DNA of 64,000 nt from contig CAVWXY010000020.1 of the NCBI GenBank assembly GCA_963758945.1, positions 124,001 to 188,000 of the forward strand. The letters are read 5' to 3'. The notes below the pieces were generated by a model. It worked only from the letters and a program-made list of their open reading frames with translations, was not told the origin of the DNA and did not search any database. The stretch comes from VAZQ01 sp963758945. GTDB taxonomy: Bacteria > Pseudomonadota > Alphaproteobacteria > Rhizobiales > Xanthobacteraceae. The translations under genes and the position numbers were made by a program. Positions 28,246-36,095 of the stretch are shown here, in pieces (the first letter of the stretch is position 1; every line of letters begins with the position of its first letter).

Positions 28246-28977
28246 ATGCTACGTCGGGAAGGGTATGCATCTCCGTTCAGCCCGTCTGGCACGGCTGAAG
28301 GCGCGCGCGCCACTCGCGAGAAGCGCGATCGCGATCTCTTGCCGTGGTCGTTCAGGCGCTGGCTGCAGCCGGTTGTCTCCCGGCTGGACCGCGTGCTGCG
28401 TCGCTGGCAATCGATCATCGAATACACTTCCGATCCCAACTGCATCCTGCGCATCAAGCTCGAGCGGCTCGATGCCGACGCCATGCTCTCGGATGGAACG
28501 CGTGTCCGCGCCGGCGACCGCATCGTCGATCTGCATCTTTGGAACGAGCAAATCCCCCGAATCCCGGGGCAGGGGGCGTCGATCGCGTGGGCGCGGCGGA
28601 TGCACCTCTGCTTCCAGTCTTCGCTGCGCGAGCTCGCGCGCTACCTCGCCTCGCGACCCGGTCTCGACGACGTTTCCGTCATCCGCTGCAACATGGCATT
28701 CGGCGGCGCCGAGCGGAACGCGCAGATGGTGCGCCTGATCGGCCGGTACGGATTCGAGCTGGCTCCCCGAGCGGCAACCGTGACGATAGGTGAACGCCTC
28801 CGCCGTTTCGGCGAGAACATCCTGATCTCCCTCATGGTCCTGGCGCACAACGCGGAGGCGCTGCGGCGAGACAGCCTGCGCCGGGGCCGGGCTCAAGTCC
28901 TTCTCTCCCGGCGGGTGCTCGAACGGCGCTACGGACGCGGTGCCTGCCGCGCGAAGCCGGAGCGTGGCTCGATCTGA
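28246..28977 (+). CDS. YkoP-like domain protein
   Basis: The 243-residue protein resembles the YkoP-like family, often found next to or fused with polysaccharide deacetylases. Visible pieces are a LRIKLERLDADAMLSDGTRV strand pair with GDRIVDLHLWNEQIP. Next comes a basic helix (FQSSLRELARYLASRPGLDD), then IRCNMAFGG and a FGENILISLMVLAHNAEALR helix near the C terminus. The N-terminal 40 residues are less conserved-looking, so the start (ATG at 28246) is uncertain. No deacetylase gene is nearby. The family has no firmly known activity; the match is from memory. Confidence 0.65.
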   Translation: MLRREGYASPFSPSGTAEGARATREKRDRDLLPWSFRRWLQPVVSRLDRVLRRWQSIIEYTSDPNCILRIKLERLDADAMLSDGTRVRAGDRIVDLHLWNEQIPRIPGQGASIAWARRMHLCFQSSLRELARYLASRPGLDDVSVIRCNMAFGGAERNAQMVRLIGRYGFELAPRAATVTIGERLRRFGENILISLMVLAHNAEALRRDSLRRGRAQVLLSRRVLERRYGRGACRAKPERGSI

Positions 28978-29049
28978 GCAGTGCCGGGACGCCGACCCGG
29001 CGTGGGCGCGCGACGCGGACGCGCCTGGCGCGTCGAGCGCGCTCTGTCC

Positions 29050-30219
29050 TCACTTGAGCAGCTGGACCGACCAGTCGGTTCCGCCCCCGGGCGACGGCGT
29101 AAACGGGACCTCGACGTCGATCGATCTGCCGCAGGCCTCGAGCGTCCAGATCTCGGTCCACGGCTTCGGCGGGTCGATCGCCGACGTCACGCGCGTGTCG
29201 CGGACCTGCACGTCCTTGCAGCGGGCGGGCACCCTGCCGACCGTCGCCGCCATCGCGCCCTGGAGCACGTCGCGCTGCACGGTCGCGTCGGCGATCGTGC
29301 CTCCCGGCGCCAGCTCCGCGCTCCGCACGCCGCCCTTTGCGGCAACGAGCAGAAACGTCCGACGCACGTCGGGCTTGCACGCGATGACGTACCGCTCCTG
29401 CCATGCCGATGCTCCCGCGGCCGCTTGCACGGGCGCCACGATCTCGAGCGTGAAGACCGGTGGCTGCGCGCACCCCGCGGCCGGATTGGGCTGCAGGGAA
29501 GCGGCAACCAGCTGCTTGCGCAGCGCGGTGAAGCGGTCGGAGAACACGTCGTCGGCGAGGTGCTTTCCCAGCATCCGCTCGGCCGGGGAGCGGTCGGCCT
29601 CGATGTAGCTCGGCACCGGCGCCTGCGATCGGGTAGTGCTCTGCGGTTCATCGTTTGTCGCGGCGCGCTGAGCCGTCATGGCTGCGGCGCCCGGGCGGGC
29701 GGCTGCCGCGGCAGGTACTTCCTTCGCTGCGAGCGTCCGATCGGCTTCGCTCGGGTCTGACGAGAGGACCGCGGCAACGAGCACAAGCACGGTCGTGACG
29801 GTGCGCGTATGCCGCATGGAGCGCCTTGCCACCGGAGTCCGGAAGAGGGATGCAAGCTCGTTGAGTGCGGCCGTCCCGCAGGCCCGGGGCCGCGATTTCA
29901 CGGCATGCCTACCAGAATCCTTGAGCTGCTTCACCACCTGCGCGCATTCCGGGTTGTTTTGATTGTCGAGCGCGCGTGCACGGTCGAGAACGGTCGTATA
30001 GTTCGAGTCCGCTCGCTGCTCGGCGCGTGCGACCGAAGACGGTGTCGGCTGCCTGCCGATCGGCGCGCCCACGGACTGGCGCGCGGTGGGCGCGTAAGTC
30101 GAGTTGGGCTCGTTCACGGCCTTTTCGATGCTGAGGATGTCGCTGGTGCAGGGCCCCGCCCGCACCGATGCTCCGGCGAAGGCAAGCGCGATGGAGGTGA
30201 AAAGGACCAGGCGACGCAT
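29050..30219 (-). CDS. Secreted protein with two signal-peptide-like segments; possible fusion of two genes
   Basis: One open frame of 389 codons contains two export signals. Residues 1-21 (VLFTSIALAFAGASVRAG) start a small Pro/Ala-rich domain of about 110 residues with Cys24 and Cys92. A second signal-like segment starts at an internal ATG (29817, residue 135: RTVTTVLVLVAAVLSS). It is followed by a 230-residue domain with Cys pairs and a DWSVQLLK end. A single secreted protein would not need both. Either the first gene lost its stop codon and now runs into the second, or 29050-29817 is its own gene of 255 codons. I recognise neither half. The opposite strand carries the start region of a Cys-rich protein. 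Confidence 0.55.
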   Translation of the reverse strand: MRRLVLFTSIALAFAGASVRAGPCTSDILSIEKAVNEPNSTYAPTARQSVGAPIGRQPTPSSVARAEQRADSNYTTVLDRARALDNQNNPECAQVVKQLKDSGRHAVKSRPRACGTAALNELASLFRTPVARRSMRHTRTVTTVLVLVAAVLSSDPSEADRTLAAKEVPAAAAARPGAAAMTAQRAATNDEPQSTTRSQAPVPSYIEADRSPAERMLGKHLADDVFSDRFTALRKQLVAASLQPNPAAGCAQPPVFTLEIVAPVQAAAGASAWQERYVIACKPDVRRTFLLVAAKGGVRSAELAPGGTIADATVQRDVLQGAMAATVGRVPARCKDVQVRDTRVTSAIDPPKPWTEIWTLEACGRSIDVEVPFTPSPGGGTDWSVQLLK

Positions 30220-30376
30220 GCGGACCTCCGATCCGTGGCTCGGCTTGCTCGCGAACGCTCGCGGCTACGGCGTCGACCATCGCAGCCCCGGCGCATCGGC
30301 GTGTCAGGGTACCTCGCGATCTCCCGCTTGTCATGGGATGCAATGGCACGGCCCGAGACGAATACGGAACCTGCGC

Positions 30377-30406
30377 TTGACACTTGTTTTTCCAGCGCCA
30401 TACGAT
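30377..30406 (+). promoter_or_regulatory. Candidate sigma70 promoter for the Cys-rich protein
   Basis: A perfect TTGACA (30377-30382) and TACGAT (30401-30406) are 18 bases apart. The element sits in an AT-rich patch about 90 bases before the proposed TTG start at 30494. Confidence 0.6.
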
Positions 30407-30493
30407 TTTTATGTGATCGACGGAACCGCGGTCGACGGACCAGGCGATTTTGGAGCCTGTAACGCCGTTATTCCGACGGGCGGAGGCCGCCTC

Positions 30494-31069
30494 TTGAGTT
30501 CGATCGGTGCACGCGCGCGACCTGCGGTGGCGTTGATCGCCGCCATGTGCTGCGTCGGTCCGGCGCGAGCCGAGAACCACCTGTGCCAGGAGCAATTTGC
30601 GCTGTGCACGTCAGCGCCATGCATACCCGAGCCCGGCAATCCGAAAGTGGCGATCTGCTCGTGCGATGTCGAAGAGGGCCCGAGCTTGGCCAGCGTCGCG
30701 TGCGACACCGTCAAGCCCGGCACCGACGCGGACGGGATTCGCACCGTATATTCTCAATTTTCGCTCAAGCAATGGCGGCAAGGCAAGCGCACCCTGAAGT
30801 GCGCGTCCGGCACACCATGGACGTGGTGCCTCAACAAGCCGTGCACGGTGGACCCCACCAACCCCAAGAAGGCGATTTGTGCCTGCGATGTGGTGCGCAC
30901 GGGCGAATGGATCACGGCAGGTGGCGATTGCAAGACGGCGACCTGCAAGACCGCCTATTGGTCGGGTGCTCCGCCCGATGCCTTCTCCGATGCGACCGAG
31001 TTCATGATGAAGTCGCTCAACATGAAGAAATCGCCGGTGAGATGGTGTCGTGCCGCGCACGCGCGATGA
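30494..31069 (+). CDS. Cys-rich secreted protein with duplicated motif
   Basis: I place the start at TTG 30494, eight bases after a ggagg ribosome site. It yields a signal peptide (ARPAVALIAAMCCVGPARA) and a 191-residue precursor. The mature part holds a motif twice: about Cys-x4-Pro-Cys-x2-(E/D)P-x-NPK-x-AIC-x-CDV, as APCIPEPGNPKVAICSCDV and KPCTVDPTNPKKAICACDV. Each is preceded by a further Cys and followed by one or two more. Even Cys numbers in each half suggest disulfides or metal binding in the periplasm. I recognise no named family. Longer in-frame starts upstream would put the signal peptide inside the protein. Confidence 0.65.
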   Translation: MSSIGARARPAVALIAAMCCVGPARAENHLCQEQFALCTSAPCIPEPGNPKVAICSCDVEEGPSLASVACDTVKPGTDADGIRTVYSQFSLKQWRQGKRTLKCASGTPWTWCLNKPCTVDPTNPKKAICACDVVRTGEWITAGGDCKTATCKTAYWSGAPPDAFSDATEFMMKSLNMKKSPVRWCRAAHAR

Positions 31070-31504
31070 GGCGTCGTGCCGTCGCACCACCGGCAAACCG
31101 ACATGCCCCGCGGAAGACGATCGCCTACTTTGACGATCTGCTCCGCGGAAGAGGCTCGATCACGCCATCCACTTCTTGAATCCGACCCAGCGGGAATCGC
31201 TTTGGAGGTCGAATTGGCGGCGGGTGTCGCGTATCGCATCTCCCAGGGGGCCTCACACTCGCGCGCGCTGCTCATGCGCAGCCATCACCCTACAATTCCG
31301 GAGAGCGGCAGGCTGCTCCGGAATGGAATCCGTGCGGTCGGCTATCGGTCGCCAGACCCCGCTCGCGCGGTGAGGCGGGCTCGGGAGGGCGGCCTTCATC
31401 AGCTCCGAGGCGGCTTGGTACGCGTCACGCAAGATATGCTATGAGAAGGAATGGCGAACGAAACCCGGTGCCCAGAAAGGACCTGGAAGCGAAATTCTTC
31501 AATT
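31070..31504. other. Intergenic stretch, no gene recognised
   Basis: About 435 bases between the Cys-rich gene and tRNA-Arg. The open frames here lack domains and good start sites. The tRNA promoter must lie in the right part, but no element stands out. Confidence 0.4.
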
Positions 31505-31581
31505 GGTCCCGTAGCTCAGCCGGATAGAGCAGCGGTTTCCTAAACCGAAGGTCGGAGGTTCGAGTCCTCTCGGGACCGCCA
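31505..31581 (+). tRNA. tRNA-Arg (anticodon CCT)
   Basis: The 77-base cloverleaf folds cleanly. The acceptor ggtcccg pairs with cgggacc, the D arm is gctc/gagc, and the anticodon loop ttcctaa gives CCT. The T arm contains ggttcgagtcc. The 3' CCA is encoded. The first anticodon-stem pair is G-A, a mismatch. No integrase or attachment-site duplication is visible downstream. Confidence 0.96.
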
Positions 31582-31672
31582 AGATTTCCCGGCCGATGGC
31601 GAGCGGGCCAGGTCCGGGAAAGCGCCGGCACCACTGGGACCGAGTGCCGGATCTGCGCGTGAAAGGATGGCC

Positions 31673-31951
31673 ATGTCGGATAACCCGGAATCGAATGACG
31701 AGCGGCCGTGTCTGCATTGTCTGATCGGCGACCTGATCGACGAGTTCTACGCCGAATACGGCTCGCTCGACGGCGAGAAGGACACGCTCGACGTGGACGA
31801 AATCATGACTGCGCTGGCCAAGACCGTCGCAGAGATGACCTACGGCTCCGACGCATCGACTCGCCAGCGCATCGTGGACCAATTGATCCGCGAGATATCG
31901 CAATTCGAGGCCGAATACGCAGATGCATCAGGCTCGGAGATGCGGCACTGA
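31673..31951 (+). CDS. Small conserved acidic protein of unknown function
   Basis: The 92-residue product is strongly acidic and helical (DLIDEFYAEYGSLDGEKDTLDVDEIMTALAKTVAEM) and has a CLHC motif near its N terminus. I preferred the ATG at 31673 because it sits six bases after an aaagg ribosome site; an ATG at 31667 is too close to it. It lies 92 bases after the tRNA. I recall similar small proteins in Bradyrhizobium, but no function is known to me. Confidence 0.7.
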   Translation: MSDNPESNDERPCLHCLIGDLIDEFYAEYGSLDGEKDTLDVDEIMTALAKTVAEMTYGSDASTRQRIVDQLIREISQFEAEYADASGSEMRH

Positions 31952-32028
31952 CGTGAACGGCTTCCCTCGGACAGCTGTGGTGATCGCTTAGTCTAGCCGC
32001 CGGAGGAACTCAGACAGGCTAAAGAGAC

Positions 32029-32069
32029 AATAAAAGGAAATGCCCCCGCCGGTGGTCGCCGACGGGGCA
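32029..32069 (-). terminator. Rho-independent terminator of the HU gene
   Basis: Read on the minus strand, a GC-rich stem (tgccccgtcggcg with cggcgggggca, 32041-32069) is followed by tttccttttatt (32029-32040). It lies 28 bases after the HU-like stop codon. Confidence 0.8.
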
Positions 32070-32096
32070 ATGTCTCCCGGGACGGCGGCGCCGCCG

Positions 32097-32429
32097 TTAG
32101 ATCGCGGCTTTCAGGTCCTTCGCCGCGCGAAACGCCACCTTCCTGCTCGCTTTGATCTTGATGGCTTCGCCGGTCGCGGGATTGCGTCCCATACGCGCGG
32201 CGCGCGCCCTGACCTGCAATATGCCGAGACCCGCGATCCGGATCCGTTCGCCTTTCTTGAGATGCTTGGTGATCATCGTCACGAGATCGCCGAGGATGGC
32301 TTCCCCCGCACGCTTCGTGAGCTGATGATCCTTCGCCAGCCTTGCCGCCAAATGCTTGATAGTCACCGGACGGCTGCTCTTGGCGGCGGCCGCCGGTGCC
32401 ATTGCTTTGCCTGTGCGCGAAGACGCCAT
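32097..32429 (-). CDS. HU-family DNA-binding protein
   Basis: This 110-residue nucleoid protein has a 20-residue Ala/Lys leader and then the HU/IHF fold. The helices are KHLAARLAKDHQLTKRAGEAILGDLVTMI and the arm IRIAGLGILQVRARAARMGRNPATGE has the NPATG turn and its Pro. A KIKASRKVAFRAAKDLK strand-helix closes it. The longer leader and the GERIRIAGLGILQVRAR form resemble HU-like proteins of alphaproteobacteria rather than the 90-residue HUalpha. Terminator downstream; probably its own transcript. Confidence 0.93.
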   Translation of the reverse strand: MASSRTGKAMAPAAAAKSSRPVTIKHLAARLAKDHQLTKRAGEAILGDLVTMITKHLKKGERIRIAGLGILQVRARAARMGRNPATGEAIKIKASRKVAFRAAKDLKAAI

Positions 32430-32654
32430 GATGGATAGCCCTCCTCAGAGACGCGAAATGCGCGAACGGCAGAAGATATGATTCGAGCCTGTAAGGAAAG
32501 AGTCTTTGGCCGTGGATGCCCTGAAATCGGGCGGTTTTAGGGGGTGTTCCGGCGACAGCCTGCCCCGGTCACCCTCGGTCCGTGCCACACCGGGCGCCGT
32601 CCGATGAAATACTCGTGGAGGGGCAGGCCGGTCGCGGGCGCTCCATAAATCTCC

Positions 32655-33413
32655 TTACGGCACGGATTGATCCGTCGCCCGCCGGCCGTAGAGCCGCTCG
32701 ACCAACGACAATCCGGCGTTCGTCAGTCCGGCGATCAGCAGCGCGAGCAGGATGCCGAGATAGACTTGGCCGGTGTTGAATAGCGCCCGATGGTAGGAAA
32801 TCCAAAAGCCAATACCGTCGGTCGAGCCCAGCATCTCGCTCAAGATCACCCCGATCACGATCAGCGCCGTGCCGAGCCGCAACCCCGAGATGATGGCGGG
32901 AAGTGCCAGCGGCGCCATCACCTGGAACATGATCTGCCGGCGGTTGGCGCCCATGGCCGCCGCCATGGTGGCGTAGCCGCGATCGATCCCTTGCACGCCG
33001 ACCATGGTGTTGAGCGCGATCGGGAAAATACCGGAGACGACGCCGAACACGATCTTGGAGGCAGGTCCCAGTCCCAGCCAGGCGATAAGGACGGGATAGA
33101 GCACCACCAGCGGCACGGCGATCAGCGCCGACAGCACCGGCGCGGAAATCCGCGCCAGCATCGGCAGCGAACCGGCGAAGACGCCGAACCCGACGCCCAA
33201 GGTCCACGCGATCAGAATCGCCATGGCGATCTCGAACACCGTGATGCGGAAGGCGAGCAGGAAGGTCGGGCCGTCTTTCGCCGCCGCCCTCACGATCAGG
33301 CTGGGAGAGCCGAAGATAATCGGGCTCAACAGCCCAAACCGGAACGCGGCTTCCCAGATCGCCATAAACAGCGCCAGCCCGGCAAGCCGCAGCAGATGCC
33401 GCCGGGCATTCAT
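32655..33413 (-). CDS. ABC transporter permease (SsuC/TauC type)
   Basis: The 252-residue inner-membrane permease has about six helices and the EAA loop AAAMGANRRQIMFQVMAPLALPAIISGLRLG typical of nitrate/sulfonate/taurine-type importers. Its ATG overlaps the ATPase stop (ATGA). It is the last gene of a four-gene importer and pairs with a second, different permease, so the channel is probably a heterodimer. Confidence 0.9.
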   Translation of the reverse strand: MNARRHLLRLAGLALFMAIWEAAFRFGLLSPIIFGSPSLIVRAAAKDGPTFLLAFRITVFEIAMAILIAWTLGVGFGVFAGSLPMLARISAPVLSALIAVPLVVLYPVLIAWLGLGPASKIVFGVVSGIFPIALNTMVGVQGIDRGYATMAAAMGANRRQIMFQVMAPLALPAIISGLRLGTALIVIGVILSEMLGSTDGIGFWISYHRALFNTGQVYLGILLALLIAGLTNAGLSLVERLYGRRATDQSVP

Positions 33414-34201
33414 GCGCGCACCTCCGCGATGAGATGCCAGATTTCGTTGCGCAGGCGGCCGAAGGCTTCGCTCCCGATCATGTCGATGGTACGCGGGCGC
33501 GGCAGCGGCACAGTGATCCGCTCGATGATGCGTCCCGGGCGGGTCCCCATCACGAACACGGCGTCGGCGAGATAGATCGCCTCGATCAGCCCATGCGTCA
33601 CGAACACGACGGTGCCGCCGCTCGCCTCCCAGATCTGGAGAAGCTCGCTGCCCATGCGGGTGCGGGTCTGCTCGTCCAGCGCCGCGAACGGTTCGTCCAT
33701 GAGCAGAACCCTCGGCTCCTGCACCAGGCAGCGCGCAATGGCGACGCGCTGGCGCATGCCGCCGGACAGCTCGTCGGGATAGCGGTGCGCGAAGCTCGCG
33801 AGCCCGACGAGATCGATGAGCGGCAAAGCGCGCTTCCTGCGTTCCGCCGCCGGCACCCGGCGCAGCGCCAGCGGGAATTCAACGTTCTCGACGGCGGTCT
33901 TCCATGGCAGCAGCCAAGCGTCCTGGAACATGACGCCGACCTTGCCCGGCGACGGCCCCGTGACCGGCCGCCCGTCGATCAGCACGCGGCCGGTTGAGGC
34001 CGGCACCAGGCCGGCGAGGATCTGCAGCAGGGTCGACTTGCCGCAGCCGCTCGGGCCGACGAGCGTGATGAATTGCCCCTCGCGCACCGTGAACGACACG
34101 TCGAGCAGTGCTGTGAGCGCCTGCTCGCCGCTGCCATAGGTCTTGCCGACGCCTTCGACGACGATGATCTCTCCTGTGGCCGCCGCGCCGCCGCCGGGCA
34201 T
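33410..34201 (-). CDS. ABC transporter ATP-binding protein (SsuB/TauB type)
   Basis: The 263-residue ATPase has Walker A GPSGCGKST (residues 49-57), the LSGGMRQRVAIARC signature and the Walker B VLLMDEPFAALDEQTR, followed by the switch His in FVTHG. The MFQDAWLLPWKTAVENV Q-loop region is typical of the nitrate/sulfonate/taurine group. The start at 34201 overlaps the stop of the upstream permease (ATGA), and its own stop overlaps the downstream permease start. Confidence 0.94.
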   Translation of the reverse strand: MPGGGAAATGEIIVVEGVGKTYGSGEQALTALLDVSFTVREGQFITLVGPSGCGKSTLLQILAGLVPASTGRVLIDGRPVTGPSPGKVGVMFQDAWLLPWKTAVENVEFPLALRRVPAAERRKRALPLIDLVGLASFAHRYPDELSGGMRQRVAIARCLVQEPRVLLMDEPFAALDEQTRTRMGSELLQIWEASGGTVVFVTHGLIEAIYLADAVFVMGTRPGRIIERITVPLPRPRTIDMIGSEAFGRLRNEIWHLIAEVRA

Positions 34202-34974
34202 CAGCGGAAGCCTCGGCGCCGCGCCTTGCGCACATCCTCGACGGCGCGCAGAAGCTCGTTGCAGGCGATGGTCGCCGCGACCACCAGCAACACGCCGGCG
34301 AACAGTTCCGGCATGCGAAACATCTCGCCCCAGGCGAAGATGACGCGGCCCACGCCGCGCGGCGAACCGTACATCTCGGCGAGCAGCACGCCGGTGACGG
34401 TGAAGATCAGACCCATGCGCAATCCTTCGATGATCAAGGGCTCCATCGCCGGCAGGTAGATGTGCAGATAGATCTGCCGGCGCGTGGCGCCGAAGGAACG
34501 CGCGGCCATCACCAGCCCGGCCGGAACCGAGCGCGCCGCCGCGATGCCGCTCAGCACGACGATGAAGAATGCGAGCGTGACGGCGAAAATGACCTTCTGC
34601 AGGAAGCCGATGCCGAAGGCGAAAATGAAAACCGGGAGAAAGATCGACTTCGGGGTCGAGAGTAGCAGATGCAGCGCCGGCGCGAACATGCGGTAGGCGC
34701 CGAGACTCTCGCCCAGAAAGAACCCGAACGCGAGCCCGAGCGGTCCGACGTTCGCGAACGCCACGGCGATCTCGGATAGGGTGACGGCGAGATCGCCGCG
34801 GAAGCGCTCGTCCTGCAGCAGGACGGCGAGAACGCGCAGCACCTCGGACGGCGGCGGCAAGAGGCGCGGATCGGCGAAGCCGGACCGGCTCGCCGTTTCC
34901 CACAGCGCCGCGAGCAGCGCGAGCAAGACGAGGGGCGCGAGCCTTGCGAGCCACCCCGTCACGATCCGATCCAC
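34201..34974 (-). CDS. ABC transporter permease (SsuC/TauC type)
   Basis: This 257-residue permease has six predicted helices and the EAA loop AARSFGATRRQIYLHIYLPAMEPLIIEGLRMG. It lies 7 bases behind the binding-protein gene and overlaps the ATPase gene, so all four genes form one operon. The sequence differs clearly from the second permease. Confidence 0.9.
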   Translation of the reverse strand: MDRIVTGWLARLAPLVLLALLAALWETASRSGFADPRLLPPPSEVLRVLAVLLQDERFRGDLAVTLSEIAVAFANVGPLGLAFGFFLGESLGAYRMFAPALHLLLSTPKSIFLPVFIFAFGIGFLQKVIFAVTLAFFIVVLSGIAAARSVPAGLVMAARSFGATRRQIYLHIYLPAMEPLIIEGLRMGLIFTVTGVLLAEMYGSPRGVGRVIFAWGEMFRMPELFAGVLLVVAATIACNELLRAVEDVRKARRRGFR

Positions 34975-34981
34975 CGTGCCG

Positions 34982-35950
34982 TCAGCGCGCGGCCGACGGC
35001 AGGAAGGCGTTGGTATAGATGCTTTCCGGCTTCACCTTGCGCAGATCCTCGAGGCCCCAGACCTTGGCGGCGATATTGACGGAATTCGATATCCATTCCG
35101 GTTTCACCACGCCGTCCTGCGACAGCGGCACCACCACCTGCTCGTAGGTGAGGACGTTCACCTTGTCGTCCTTCTCCTGGGTGAAGTCCTTGAGGTACTT
35201 GAGCGCCCAGTCGCGGTTGCCGCGCAGATGCCCGACCGCCTTGTAGATCGCCGCGAGCGTGCCGCGCACGGCCTGCGGGCGCTTGTCCATCATCTCCTGC
35301 GACGCGACGATCACGTCGGGCAGCGTCGGCTCCATCTCCTTGCCGATGTCCATCAGGGAGCGCGCCTCGCCGGTGGCGACGAGCTGCAGGCTCAATCCCG
35401 GGAACATCGCGATGGCATCCACTTGGCCGGCGCGCAGCGCGGGAACCATGCCGCCGCCGCCAACCGGGATGGTCTGCACGTGGGCGCCGGCCTTGTCGGC
35501 GATCCAGAGCGCGAACATGTCGGCGGTGCCGGCCTTGGTGGCGACGCCGATTTTCTTACCGTCGAGATCCTTGAGCGTCTTGATCGGCGAACTTGCCAGC
35601 ACCAGGAACTGCCAGCCGTGCGGGGTCGGATCGATCGTCGCGACGATCTTCTCCTTGGCGCCCTTGCTGACGGCGAGCGCGACGCCGGCGCCAAAATAGG
35701 TGATGATGTCGGCGGCGCCGGCGCTCAGCGCCTCCTGCGATGCCGCGCCGCCGCGGTAGAGCGTGATCTCGGTCTTGAGCCCGGCTTCCTTGTAGAAGCC
35801 GAGCGTATCCGCCGCGTAGAACTGCACGTAGGCCGCGTTGTTGGGCACGGCCAACCCGATGCGCACGAGCTCCTGCGCAGCTGCTGCAGCGCCCGATAGC
35901 GTTACGACTGCGGCCGCAACCGCAGCCTGCATGATCTTGCGGCGAAACAT
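34982..35950 (-). CDS. ABC transporter substrate-binding protein (NMT1/SsuA-like)
   Basis: The 322-residue protein has a signal peptide (AAVAAAVVTLSGAAAAA) and the NMT1/THI5-like two-lobe fold. Visible segments are VRIGLAVPNNAAYVQFYAADTLGFYKEAGL, then GGAASQEALSAGAADIITYFG and LDGKKIGVATKAGTADMFALWIADKAGAH. It is the first gene of the importer and diverges from hyuA over about 145 bases, suggesting joint control. The family binds nitrogen heterocycles, sulfonates or pyrimidine precursors. A hydantoin or oxoproline-like ligand is inferred only from the neighbouring hydantoinase genes. Confidence 0.9.
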   Translation of the reverse strand: MFRRKIMQAAVAAAVVTLSGAAAAAQELVRIGLAVPNNAAYVQFYAADTLGFYKEAGLKTEITLYRGGAASQEALSAGAADIITYFGAGVALAVSKGAKEKIVATIDPTPHGWQFLVLASSPIKTLKDLDGKKIGVATKAGTADMFALWIADKAGAHVQTIPVGGGGMVPALRAGQVDAIAMFPGLSLQLVATGEARSLMDIGKEMEPTLPDVIVASQEMMDKRPQAVRGTLAAIYKAVGHLRGNRDWALKYLKDFTQEKDDKVNVLTYEQVVVPLSQDGVVKPEWISNSVNIAAKVWGLEDLRKVKPESIYTNAFLPSAAR

Positions 35951-36095
35951 GAACGCTCCTCCCTTACATCCGTGAAATGTTTTCTGTACCTAACTACAAG
36001 AGTGCAGACCGAACAAGACGAATGACGCGATGCCCGAGTTGCTCAGGCGGCGGGCTGGAAATAATCAGAGAAAAAACGCGTAGCGGGAGGATGTT

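Noticed and set aside
31505..31581. tRNA-Arg as integration site of a genomic island
   Set aside because: No integrase gene and no repeated tRNA 3' end were seen downstream; the following genes look ordinary for the chromosome.
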